Source of the DNA: Auriscalpium vulgare
Lineage: Eukaryota; Basidiomycota; Agaricomycetes; Russulales; Auriscalpiaceae
Direction of reading: 5' to 3'
DNA: 64,000 bases
Assembly (NCBI GenBank): GCA_019915015.1
Contig: JAHBBC010000016.1
Location: 992,001 to 1,056,000 of the forward strand
Positions 1-10,990 of this stretch are shown here, in pieces; position 1 is the stretch's first letter; each line of letters starts with the position of its first letter. The notes beneath the pieces are model-generated. The model worked only from the letters and a program-made list of their open reading frames with translations, did not search any database and was not told where the DNA came from. A program made the position numbers and the translations under genes.

Positions 1-1099
1 TGAAGCGGTGCTTGGGTGACCGTAGAATGAAGAAGACCCAGCGAAGGTGTCTGCGTTTTACAGTCAGAGCGTGGCAGACCTCGCCGTGCTGAAGCGTAGT
101 GCCATCGTCAATCAGTTATACGGCGGCTGGAAGCTTGCGGTGGAGAACCAGAAACCTCGCAGGGAGCGCGGCAATACATAGCCGCGCGGGTTTCCGGTTC
201 TCATGCGTGCATGAGGAGAGCGGTCTTTGACCACGGTGGAGGTAGCGATCACTAGTTCCCCCTCTATGTCGAACTTCTTTCAATTGGTGATCTGCCTTGT
301 GTTCGCCGTGCAGCCTCGTGCTGCGGCCGGCGCTTCGAGACGTGGCTCGTCCACCGCAACTCGTTCAAGTGGCTGCCAGAGTCCGCACTCCTAATGACTC
401 TAGTGAGCGCTGAACGTTGGATGGCCTGGTGTAGCCGGTGTGGGGAGGCCGGCCTGTCCGAGCCGCTCACTCGGCGTATCTTCGCGCCCGCAGCTGTTGC
501 GCAGCTGCCGCCCAATTGACTATTAGTAGTAGTCTCCGTGGCTGACCTTGGCACAGAAGATAGTCGTTCTGTTATAAGGTCTGCATCAAAATTACAGGGC
601 CTGGCGGGTGGACCCCATTCGGGGATTGCCGAGGAATTTCTTCGTCTCTTGCCAGGCACAGATGGCGGTAGCGTCAGCAGAATTACTCTGTCGCGTCATC
701 ACATGCAGTCATGCGGCCAATCTATTACTAGCAAGCCTTAGGCAAGGTCAAGAGTTTCAATATACTTGAGGGCGGTGACAACTATTACAAGTGCGAAACA
801 GAAGCAAGCGGGCATAAGTACTCATTGCCTTATTTTCTGTCTACAAGATGACTTGTAGACGCGCCGTGTCCACGCCAACCGACGAGCATGTGCTGTGCGG
901 TATGCGAGTGCTGTTGACAGCCAACGTGACTTCATATGGGACACTAGCACATTATCAAATGGACCAAAAGGCGCGTTTGTCCCATGCCAACCACAAGCTC
1001 GAGTGCGGTGACCGACTACTCACTTGCCCGGCACCACATCGGCCAGCGCCTGCGCGCACCACTCGAGCAGCAGCTGATAGCACATGCCGCGCGCGCAAC
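1..1099. other. No supported gene
   Basis: Short ORFs occur on both strands but none has a recognisable domain, a coherent splice pattern or steady third-position GC bias. The part next to 1100 may be the decayed continuation of the BCS1-like remnant. Confidence 0.4.
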
Positions 1100-1665
1100 C
1101 TCACTCTATAAGCAGGTGTCTTCGATGAGCACGAGCAGCGCGGGAAGCACGTCGCCTTGGCCTGCGTCGGCGGGAGCCTCACGTTCGCAAGCAACGTACC
1201 GAACAGCGCGCGAGAGCGTCGTCAGCGTGACGTCTCCCGCTTGCGCTTCACCTGCGCATGCAGGGACGAAGGCAGTTTCGTGGACATTCCGTGAAACAAT
1301 GGCGCATCTGCATCCACGCATGCGGTGCGTGCCCGGCCCTGCGACGAGCTTGAACAGCATCGCCGCGCTCCCATTTTTGCGCTGGCTCGTACGCGGTATG
1401 CACGTTCAGCTGGTAGCTGCGCGCCCACCGTTCTACGGCAGTCTGTTTTGCGAGCCATGCGAGACGCCACTCGTACGTGCAGTCCTTGTAGTTGATCTCA
1501 AGCGAGATGAGCAGACGCCGCCGTAGGGTGACGGGCGAGGCCCTTGCGCAGTGCCGTCACGCCGACGCCTATGCCCACACCTTGGCATAAATCAGGGACT
1601 GGCAGGAGATGAACGGAATCGTGGCGCACCATGAGGCCAAAGCCGGCTTGGAAGTACGAGCTGCG
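1100..1665 (-). pseudogene. BCS1-type mitochondrial AAA chaperone, N-terminal domain remnant
   Basis: BCS1 proteins are inner-membrane AAA ATPases that move the folded Rieske protein across the mitochondrial inner membrane. On the minus strand, pieces of the BCS1 N-terminal domain appear in order but in different frames: QAGFGLMV near 1640, VGVTALRKG, then RRLLISLEINYKDCTYEWR from about 1530, NGSAAMLFKLVAGPGTH near 1350, and GDVTLTTLSRA near 1215. Joining them needs a frame change between the ALRKG and RRLLISLEI parts, and another just before NGSAAMLFK. A plausible intron (GTGCGCC..CCAAG, 55 nt) explains an earlier break but not these two. No Walker A or B motif or AAA core follows towards position 1, so the gene is truncated as well as frameshifted. 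The family call rests on remembered BCS1_N motifs, not a search. Confidence 0.6.
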
Positions 1666-2476
1666 CTTCGAGGATGGAGTCTCGAGCTGAGCACTCATGG
1701 TGCCGCGCCACGTCCACCAAAACCAACCCCTATTCAACCCGGGCCACTGCAGCGAACTGGAGACTGCAGAGAGGTGCCATGTACGATCCCAATACGGGAG
1801 GTGCGTGAGACACCCGTCGTCGTTGATATCGCTGACTCTGGAACTAGTGGGCGGGTAATGTGAGCATGCAGCGAGAACCGCACGTTCCTGGTGGGTCTCA
1901 CGCTGCGCTGCTCATGCGCGACATGTATCGGGGAGTGCGACCGCGTCGCGAATGGGCTTGAGGTCATGCGCTGAAGCGACGTTCCCGCAGAGGATCTGGT
2001 GCAGAAGCGAAAGCAGCCGCGTTGAGGTCGCGTGTTAACAGACAAAGACTCCATGGAGGTCTGTAAAGACGCCAGGAGTGCCTCGAGAATGTATGATGTC
2101 GAAGCAGAGCAGGCAAAGGCAGGCAATCAAGTGATACTAATAGGATACTTCGTGACTACCACCGGGATAACGCGTCAACCAAAAGGATCAACGCGCTCGT
2201 TCACGTGCTCTCAACTATTTCCGCTGACTCTCTGGCCTTACGAACATTGCTGATGGGCCCTCAAAAAGGCTCCGAGGGGCGCGGAATGGGGTTCGCCACC
2301 AAGGCCCTGTAATTTTGATTCAGCCTATATTAGTAGTGCCTGTGAGTCTAGGCGCGATCACAGCTGATCATAGCCAATGAAATAAATTTAGAGTCGGGGT
2401 GTGGGAGGGTCGCGAACGCTCGCCTGGTACGTTCGCCGTCGCTGCTCGTGGTTCCCTGGCATCACCCGTGCGCGCA
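1666..2476. other. Intergenic stretch upstream of the RTA1-like gene
   Basis: No convincing gene. The minus-strand ORF at 1734-2126 shows no family motif. The last 200 bases should hold the promoter of the plus-strand gene starting at 2477, though I see no strong TATA box. Confidence 0.4.
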
Positions 2477-3947
2477 ATGAGTACGAACGCTACTGGTGCG
2501 CATTCCGATATCTGTGCATTGTCGCGTAGGCACTGAAAGGAAATCCATTGATTGGCAGCTACGGGAGGGAACAACATTGGCGACGACCAATTCCTGCCGT
2601 ATAACTATGTCCCGACGAAGTGGGTCTGCGCACTTTTTCTTGCGCTCTTCAGTTTGTCCACTGGTGCGTTGCATTCGATCAGCAGCGTTGCTGGTGCTCA
2701 TCGCACTTTGGTTGTCGCAGGACTACATTTCGCACAGGCTTTACGCTACCGCCTCTGGTGGCTGCTTCCAACAGCCATTGTCGCCGGAATACTCGAGATA
2801 GTCGGCTGGAGCGCGCGTCTGAAGTCAAGCTCGCATCCACACGACTTTAATCCGTACATCATACAGTAAGTCGGTACCCGCTCTTCAAGATTCAGTATCC
2901 ATGCTTATGCACACTGCGCAGGATCAGCACAACCATCCTTGCGCCGACACCCCTCGTCGCTGCCAACTTCATTATACTGGGTCGCATTATTACACGTCTG
3001 GGGCCCCGCTACAGCCGACTGAACGCAAAGTGGTGTGAGTGCATCAGGCTTTCCCATTGCTCAAAGTCTTCTGATGATACTCATTGATCGTACGCATATC
3101 AATCACGCTGTGCATATAGACACAATCTTGTTTCTTTCATGTGTGAGTGCTTGATTGTACCACATAAGGGCCTGGACTTATGTGCGGCAATGTATACAGG
3201 ATACTATCGCACTCGTGGTACAGGCTATCGGGGGCTCTGTCGCGTCGGGGGCCGTGCACAGGCTCAAGGATCCTACACCAGTACGCGTCCAGCTACGATA
3301 TGTGCAAATGTGTGGCGATTGACATCGGGATAGGGCGGGAACATCATGCTGGGCGGTATCGTCTTCCAGCTGGGTACGTCAAGCTTTGCGGATAGACACA
3401 ACGGGGGACACTGATGCATCATCCCCTCAGCGGCCATTGTTGCGTACGTGACGCTGGCGGCCGAGTTTCTCTTGCGATACATCAAGGACCAGCCGGTGCA
3501 CAGAGCGGGCGTCGTGACAGAGCGCCGGGGTCGCACCGATCCACGCACGAAGATTCTACTCATGGGAATGGGGTTCATGACGATCTGCATCCTCATCCGG
3601 TGCGTCTACCGCTGGATATGGGTTGTACTTGCGTTGAGATGACATCAGGTCGGTATATCGTACCATTGAGCTCGCGGACGGCTGGAATGGCACAGTCATC
3701 TCGACGCAAGTGCTGTTTAGTACGTGCATGGGCTCGTCGGGACGGGCAGAGTGCTGATGTCTTCACAGATGTCCTGGACGGTGCTATGATATCGCTGGCC
3801 ATGCTGACGTTGAATATCGTGCATCCTGGTATTTTCCTCACCCGCGCGCCTGTTGGTGACGGTGAGGCCGCGGGTGAGACGGATGTGGTTACGGAGCAGG
3901 CAGACCCAGAAAAGGCCGAGGAAAAGGCTGAGGAGACCGCGTCGTGA
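2477..3947 (+). CDS. RTA1-like / lipid-translocating exporter family membrane protein
   Basis: Seven-helix membrane proteins of the RTA1 family include yeast Rsb1, which moves sphingoid long-chain bases across the plasma membrane, and Rta1/Rtm1/Pug1. The start is set by splicing: a 19-nt first exon (2477-2495, encoding MSTNAT) joins after a 63-nt intron to the exon at 2559, which has no in-frame ATG of its own. Family signatures follow in order: YVPTKWVCALFLALF, LRYRLWWLLPTAI..EIVGWSAR, IAPTPLVAANFIILGRII, LFLSCDTIALVVQAIGG, GGNIMLGGIVFQL, and a late segment IRAVYRTIELADGW. The tail is acidic and lysine-rich and ends EEKAEETAS. There are about nine exons with introns of 50-80 nt. It lies 226 bp upstream of LCB2 on the same strand. 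The substrate is not known from sequence; Rsb1-like transport is an inference from family and neighbour. Confidence 0.85.
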
Positions 3948-4173
3948 TGTACGTACGGAGAATGTAAACATTATGTACAACTCAATGCGCACATGCACAG
4001 TCGCCGCTGGTGCCCGACGGGACCCAGAGAGGCAGGAGAGTCGCACGGTGCGAGTCGGTGAAATGTCTGGCTGCAGCGAGCGAGATCTTTTGCGGCTTGC
4101 CCCCATCCGAGACCGTCGTTCCCGCAGTGTTCCGCAGTGAGCACAAACGTTCCTGCACGACGACACCTCTGAC

Positions 4174-6436
4174 ATGCCGTCGCCCATCGCCCTCAACCCC
4201 ATCTCCCCCACAAAGTCCATGTTCAAAAAGCGTTCCTCCACTCCCATGGCGTCGGCCACGTCCTATCTCTCCGCTGTCTCCCAGGCGGATGCTCGTGCGA
4301 GGGCTCACGGCGCGGCGACCCCTACGGCCACTCCAGCACTCTCTTTGTCGTCGTCGGTGACCTCCTCATCGGAGGACACCGTGCTCGACGAGTACGACAA
4401 CAACAGCGACGGGCTGACCCTACCCTTGGTCGCGCCCACGTCCGAACAGGTCTTCACAACAGTCCACTCCGAGTTTGGCCACTGCGCGAACGAGAACTTT
4501 CGCTATACGTCGTCTCATCGTTTGGGTGCGCCAGCGCAGGAAACAGAGGAGCCGGAGCCGCCCTACTATATCGTCCTCACCACCTACCTCAGCTACATCC
4601 TCCTTATCTGCATAGGGCACGTCCGGGACTTCGTCGGCAAACGCTTCCACCCCTCGTTCTACTACCACCTCATGCCCCACGATGTGAGTTTTGTCTATTT
4701 GTGGTGTTTCGGTTACTGTTGTCATCTGGCAACGGGTCACCCTGCACCTTTTGCCGCGTCTGTTTCCGCCTACCAGCGCATTTCCATGGCCTCGAGTACA
4801 CCCGCGGGGCCCCGAGTCTCGACTGATGCCTCAAATGTTCACTTCCTAATCTGACACCTCCTGATAGGGCTATGCACCCCTCAACTCGGACTTTGACTCC
4901 TTCTATACCCGCCGCCTCAAGACCCGCATTGACGAGTGTTTTTCGCATCCTGTCACTGGTGTCCCCGGACGCACTATTATGCTGCTCGACCGTGTCAGCT
5001 ACGATCACAACATCACCAGCCATCTGACGGGAACGAAGACGCGCGCTCTGAACATCTCTTCGTACAACTACCTCGGATTTGCGCAGGCCCGCGGGGGGTG
5101 CGCGGACGCCGTGGAGGAAGGTCTGCGCCGGTACGGTGTCGCTGTGGGAGGGACCCGTCTGGAGGGTGGCACGTCGGAGCTGCACGTCGCGGCCGAGGCC
5201 CTCGTCGCGCGGTTCCTGGGCCAGGAGGATTCACTTATCAGCTCCATGGGCTTCGCGACCAACTCGACTGTCATCCCTGCGCTCGTGGGCAAGGGCTGCT
5301 TGGTGATCTCTGATGAGCTGAACCATGCGTCCATCCGCTTCGGTGTCCGTCTCAGTGGCGCCAGCGTCCGCATGTTCAAGCACAACGACATGGAGTCTTT
5401 AGAGAATTTACTCAAGGAGGTCATCAGTCAAGGCCAGCCGAAGACACATCGCCCGTGGAAGAAGATTCTGATTATTGTGGAGGGCCTGTACAGCATGGAA
5501 GGCACCCTCTTGAATTTGCCCCGCGTAATGGAGCTCAAGAAGAAGTATAAGGTACTTCCGCTGTTGTATGTTGTTGTGAGTCTTGCTCATAGAGTTGTCA
5601 CACAGTTTTACCTCTTCATTGACGAGGCTCATTCCATTGGCGCCATCGGCCCGCACGGTCGTGGCGTGGCTGACTACTTCGGCATCAATCCGCGCGAGAT
5701 CGACCTTCTGATGGGTACATTCACCAAGTCATTCGGCGCTGCCGGTGGATACGTCGCTGGAAACAAGTCTGTCATCGACCGCATCCGTTTGCGGGGACAC
5801 AGTGGTACATATGCCGAGTCCATGGGCCCGCCGGTCATCATCCAGATCGTCGCCAGCATGGCCAGCATCATGGGCGTCGCCTCGCCTCTTCCCCTCGCCC
5901 GGCATTCCTCGCACACATCTGCCTCGTCCGTTTCCACCGTCGGCCTGCTCGAGGCGACAGAACATCACCCGGGCCCCGCACCCGCGTCGGCACTTCCGTC
6001 CTGGATGGACCTGCCTATGGAGCTGCGCGATGGCAGCGAGGGGCTCACGCGGCTGCGGCGCCTGGCGTTCAACTCGCGGTACCTTTCCCGAGGACTGAAG
6101 AAGCTCGGCTTCATCACATATGGGCACGACGACTCGCCGATCGTGCCGCTGTTGCTCTTCCACCCCGGGAAAATGCGCATGTTCCACCGCATGATGAAGC
6201 ACCGCGAGACGCCCATTGTCGTCGTCGTCGTTGCGTACCCCGCCACGTCGCTCACGACGTCGCGCGTGCGCTTCTGCCTCAGCGCGGCGCACACGAAGGA
6301 CGACGTCGACATCGTGCTGCGAGCATGCGACGAGATTGGAGACCTGCTCGATATCAAGAACTACTCCGGCGAGCGGTGGTCGATCCAGCGCGTCATTGAC
6401 AGCGCGGTCGAGCTTGTCAACGCAGAGGACATCTAA
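4174..6436 (+). CDS. LCB2: Serine palmitoyltransferase subunit 2
   Basis: Catalytic, PLP-binding subunit of serine palmitoyltransferase, which condenses serine with palmitoyl-CoA to 3-ketodihydrosphingosine in the ER, the first step of sphingolipid synthesis. Exon 1 (4174-4683) encodes a Ser/Thr-rich N-terminus and one membrane segment (YYIVLTTYLSYILLICIGHV). Intron 1 is 4684-4867. Exon 2 starts GYAPLNSDFDSFYTRR and holds SSYNYLGFAQ and GTRLEGGTSELH. A 54-nt intron (5552-5605) has no stop and is in frame, but joining KKKYK to FYLFIDEAHSIGAIGPHGR restores the family sequence. The PLP-lysine motif GTFTKSFGAAGGY is intact, as is the late PIVVVVVAYPATSLTTSRVRFC block. The protein of about 635 residues is longer than yeast Lcb2 because of its disordered N-terminus. 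It appears functional. Confidence 0.96.
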
Positions 6437-6926
6437 CTTATGGGGCGCTTATAGTGCTCGCAGACATTGACACAAGCAACTACACTACTATCCCTGTAGA
6501 CTCCTAGAACTCTACCGAGCCTTCTCCGCAATCTTTTTATTTCTCATTTGGCTGCTTGCTTAGTATATACGTTGGCCCCCGTGCATCATACATAGGAATA
6601 CGTTCGCCGTAATTCACGCAGATTCATCACAGACACGTCTTGACGTTCAATATATCCTGTATCTGCATTTTCTCCACAGCCGCAGCTGCATTCGAAGTCG
6701 ACAAGGGTATACGGCATGGTAGCCACCCTACAAACGGCTGTATAGCAGCGGCCAGAAAGATGCTCTGTCTATGTCTACGTACACGGCTAGGGCGCGGGGA
6801 AGGAGAATCCATGCGAAACAATTTAGGTATTATGTTGAGGGGAAAAGAGAGAGTACCACAGTGTCCCAGTCCACATCACAAATCTAATAGAGGACAATAT
6901 GTACCAAATGCAAGCTTTGGGGGCAT
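6437..6926. other. Convergent 3' flanks of LCB2 and UGD1
   Basis: The genes on either side end towards each other here. The stretch is AT-richer than its flanks and has short T-rich runs fitting polyadenylation regions on both strands. I see no gene. Confidence 0.5.
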
Positions 6927-8791
6927 TCAGAACGCGACGCCCCGGCCGATGGTCTTGACGGTGAAGCCAATCTTGCGCAGCTCGTCCGCGTCGAGGATCG
7001 CGCGACCGTCGAAGATGAACGCGGGCTTGTTCATCGTGCCGTACACCGCCGCCCAGTCGATCTCGACGAACTCCTTCCACTCCGTCGCGATGACCACCGC
7101 GTCGGTGTTGCTCGCCGCCGCGAGCGCGCTCGGCGCGATGATGACCTGCTTCTTGACTGCGGCCAAGGTCAACACGTGCTGGAATTACTAAGGAGGGGAG
7201 AGGGAAACGTACTGTTTTCAAGAGGTGTGTCGGGGAGGGCCTCTTGGAGGTCAAGCCAGATCTGCGCCTCGTCGACTTGTGGGTCGTAGATCGTGACGCG
7301 CGCGCGCTCCGAGAGGAAGTCACGGATCAAGGTGATCGCCGCCGACTCGCGGGTGTCGCCGGTATCTGCCTTGAACGCAAAGCCCAGCACCGTGATGTTC
7401 TGTTTCATTTGTCAGTTTCAATGCGCCCCGAACTTCGTCGCAACAGCACGCACCTTGCCCGTGATGGTGTTGAACAGGGTGTCCACGACGGTCTTGGAGA
7501 ACCGGCGCTTCTGGTACTCGTTCATCGTGACAACCTGGCGCCAGTATGCGGCGACCTCGGGCAGGTGCAGGCTCTCGCTCAGATACACCAGGTTGAGGAT
7601 GTCCTTCTGGAAGCACGAGCCGCCGAAGCCGACTGATGCGCGCAGGAACTTGGGGCCGACACGCGAGTCCTTGCCGACCGCGTGCGCGACCTCGTCGATG
7701 TTCGCGCCCGTTGCCTCGCAGATCGCGGACAGCGCGTTGATCGAGGAGATACGCTGCGCGAGCATCGCGTTCGCGGCGAGCTTGGACAGCTCCGATGACC
7801 AGAGGCCGACGGTCAAAATGCGATCCTTTCTGGAGACCCACGTGTCTGAGTCCAGAGACGTAAAAACGCGAGCGGAAATGACTTACGGAACCCAGTGTGC
7901 GTACACATCGATGAGAGACGAGGCCGCGCTCTTGCCCTCCGGCGTCTGGAGCGACCCAATCAGAACGCGATCTGGAGCGAAGAGGTCACCGATGGCCGTG
8001 CCCTCTGCGAGGAACTCTGGGTTGGAAAGGATGTCGAAGCGCAGGCCGGGCTTGGAGTTGGCCTCGAGGATGGTGCGCATCGATTCGGCAGTGCGCATTG
8101 GCACGGTTGATTTTTCCACGACGATCTTGGACGAGGTCGCGACGGCAGCAATGCGACGCGTCGCAGACTCAACATAGCTATCAGGGGATGGTGATTAGCA
8201 TCAGGAAGCGTGATATTATGGTGGTAGGCGCTAATTGAGAGAGTGAAGGCATTCCCCGGCGTGAGCCTCGCTTGCATGCAGGCGCCTCCCGCCGATGCAG
8301 CGCGGTGGAGAGAAGGCAAAGTGTGGTTTTAACGTAGTAGGTACGCACTTGAGATCGGCGGCGAAGCCGGCACCGACACCGCTCTTCTTCGTGGGCGTGT
8401 TGACACTGACAAAAATAAGGTCGGCTTCCTTAATGGCCTTGTCGATCTCTGTTGAGAAGAAAAGGTTGCGGCCGCGGGCCTGCTTGACGACGTCGTCGAG
8501 GCCGGGCTCGTAGATAGGGAGCTTGTAGTCGGGGGAGTTCCAAGCATCGATGCGAGCCTTGTTGAGATCGACGATGGTGACAGTGATGTCAGGGCACTTG
8601 AGGGCGATGACAGCACACGTAGGGCCGCCTGGGGAGACATGAGAGGCGGACATGTTGATCAGAGTGATGGACACCTACCCACATAGCCGGCACCGACTGT
8701 TGGACAAAATGGAGAATGAGGATGACAGGCGTGTGCAGGGGATGTGGAAGGACGCACTGCAGCAGATCTTTTTGACGGTGACGGGGGCCAT
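6927..8791 (-). CDS. UGD1: UDP-glucose 6-dehydrogenase
   Basis: Oxidises UDP-glucose twice with NAD+ to UDP-glucuronate, the precursor of UDP-xylose and glucuronic-acid glycans; cytosolic. The first exon is short ([11 protein letters not shown]), and splicing gives the Rossmann motif [20 protein letters not shown] through a 20-nt second exon. Further blocks are [48 protein letters not shown], the catalytic-cysteine motif [19 protein letters not shown], and the C-terminal half [23 protein letters not shown], ending TIGRGVAF. Introns are about 50-110 nt. All expected motifs are present, so it looks active. A GT2-type glycosyltransferase pseudogene lies just upstream on the same strand. Confidence 0.96.
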
Positions 8792-9771
8792 GTTGGGAGA
8801 GGGGGAACGAGCGGAGGAGCTGGTGGTGAGGGTACGAAGGAAAGAGGGGACGGCTGGCGAGATGAACGGTGCAGGTCAGAAAAGCAACGCCCCGCTCGCT
8901 CTGCACAACTATTAATTGGCGCACGGCCGCACGCTCGGGCTCTCCACCCCATACCGGGAAATTCGTTTGTTGCCGAACTGTCTTGGCACCGGCATTGGAT
9001 TCAGACTTTTGGCCTTTGACTGTAGACAGCTGCTACTTGTCCGACAAAACATCTTTGCGAACATCGATATGTAGTCTGGCATGAAAGACGTCGCACATAG
9101 AGAAGCTTAGATATCACTTGTCCGACTCGGATGGTAGAGCGCCAAAAGTCACGCGTCACGTGAGTATGCCCTCGACTGGCCCGTACTGGCACGTCCCCCC
9201 AAGCCTACAAGAGCACCATCGCCATTGGAAACATGCATCAAGCTACTTCGACTATATTCTGCGTCCTCTCCTACAGTCTGGACATGCTCTCGGCTGGTCT
9301 TGAGGAGTCCATGCTGCCTGCCATCGCCTACATCTAATACGTTCTCGGCACATCGCTAGCTGCCTCCACGCCGGCCATCGTCTCCCGGCCCGTTGTTGAT
9401 ATTCTGGCGGTGCAGTAGGTGCAGTGCAGAAGACCGTCTTCAGCTATATTCACCTGGTTGTTGCACGTTTCATCCGCACATAGATCGGAATGTGGCTGGC
9501 TGACATCTAGCGGATCAGAGCCTATCAGAGCTCTGCCAGCTTCTGCCCTTCAATGCGAGTGGCACAGGTCGCTCCCCCCACCGATGCAGGATCTTGAAGC
9601 CCTTGGGCTTGAGCTTGAGCGCCAGTATCATTCATAGAACTCTGCAACCGCTGCCCGGGTCCCGGTTGAACATGCCACGCTTGAGAACATTCTATACATA
9701 CATCACAGGAAGTACGTCTACGAAGAGGTAATGTCTTACATACACTATGATGTCTGTCCAACGGAGTGCCT
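8792..9771. other. UGD1 upstream region with a possible coding remnant
   Basis: The part next to 8791 should hold the UGD1 promoter. At about 9280-9412 on the plus strand, one frame reads like protein (SAGLEESMLPAIAYI, stop, YVLGTSLAASTPAIVSRPVVDIL) with a single TAA inside it. I do not recognise the family. It may be a relic exon. Confidence 0.3.
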
Positions 9772-10990
9772 TTAGAAATACAGCATGATTGAAAATACCA
9801 CCACCACGAGCATGAGTCTCTGCTTCGAGTTCATTCTTTCTTCGTCCATGGGCCCGCTCCCTACCCGACCCGCGAACCAATCAAAACGGTGTCCCAACAA
9901 CCTCCATTCACCTCGCTGCAGCAGTCCCACGACGCGCCCCCACTCACTGAACATGCGGATCAGTGCGCTCTCCACGACCGCCGCGCCCCAACGCAGAACC
10001 CGCACCGACGAGTTGATAGCGAGCGTACGCGCGGTGTCACGCCAGAGGTGCCGATACACATCATGTGAGATGTTCGCGATGAAGATGGCCACAGCCATGC
10101 GGACACTGCAGAGCAAAAGCCACGTCTTAGCCATCAGCAAGAATACTATCATGCCTGCAAAGAGCATGATGAAGTTGGCAAGGGCAAGTTCGGCGCTGTT
10201 CGGCGCGGCGTCGCGGTAGACGAGGTCCGGGTACATTTTGACGAGGCCGCCATCGCCCTTGGACCACATGTAGAAGCGAGAATACGATCTCCGCCCGCCA
10301 TTCCACCACGGATGTGTCGCCACCGCTAGCGGCGCAGCGCCGAACCCCTCGCCTCCGTTCTCCAGCGACCGCGCGCGCTTCTGGCGGCAGAAGTCGATGT
10401 CTTCGCCGCCACCTGTCTTTGGAAACTGGAGGTCAAAGCAAACATTGTCGCGCACGTTGCGCCGCGCAACGAGGTTTGCGGTGACACCCCACGGCACGTC
10501 GTCCGGGATCTCTGTCGCGATGTCCCAGAACTACGTCATCCCGGCCAGATGCACTGCCGTCGTGAACACGCTCTCCGCCTGAGGAAACAGCGTGGTCCCA
10601 ACAAACCCCGCCGCCAATGGGCGTGCGCGGATCGCGTCCTCCGCACAAGCAAGCAGGTTGGGCGCCGGGCGCACGTCGTCGTCCAGAAAGATTGCCCACT
10701 CGGCGGCGGACTCGGTCAGGCCACGGTTGCGGGAAGCCGACGCACCGAGGTTCCTCGCGTTCACTTCACAGGCCCGGTGAATCCAGATCTGGGACTTGTC
10801 CTCAGCCCTTGGGTGCAGCCGTTCACAGCGAAACCATGGGGATACGCTGGCGCGCGGCCGGGACACCCCTTCGCGTCCGAATGGGGGCAAGTTTTGGAAG
10901 AGACGGATTGGCACGGGTATCGGGCGTCGAAGGAGTTCGCAAGCTATTCCTTGTACGAGTCGGAAAAGGCGCTAGAAGAGGCAGGGAAAA
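9772..10990 (-). pseudogene. GT2-type glycosyltransferase with in-frame stop
   Basis: The minus strand encodes features of family 2 glycosyltransferases: NLGASASRNRGL, WAIFLDDDVRPAPNLL (acidic DDD sugar-nucleotide/metal motif), PWGVTANLVARRN, and the acceptor-side acid in GGGEDIDFCRQKRAR. Hydrophobic segments LANFIMLFAGMIVFLLMAK and LMLVVVVFSIMLYF follow, the last at the C-terminus, so it would be membrane bound. The frame is cut by TAG at 10531-10533, between HLAGMT and FWDIATEIPDD; everything after the stop stays in the same frame and is well conserved, so this looks like a young nonsense mutation. An intron of about 39 nt could remove the stop but would be shorter than any other here. The 5' end is unclear: a possible splice acceptor lies near 10990 and no good ATG is visible. 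The acceptor substrate is unknown. Confidence 0.65.

Noticed and set aside
2552..2869. RTA1-like ORF starting at 2552
   Set aside because: The codon is TTG right after a TGA; splicing from the 19-nt exon at 2477 gives a proper ATG.
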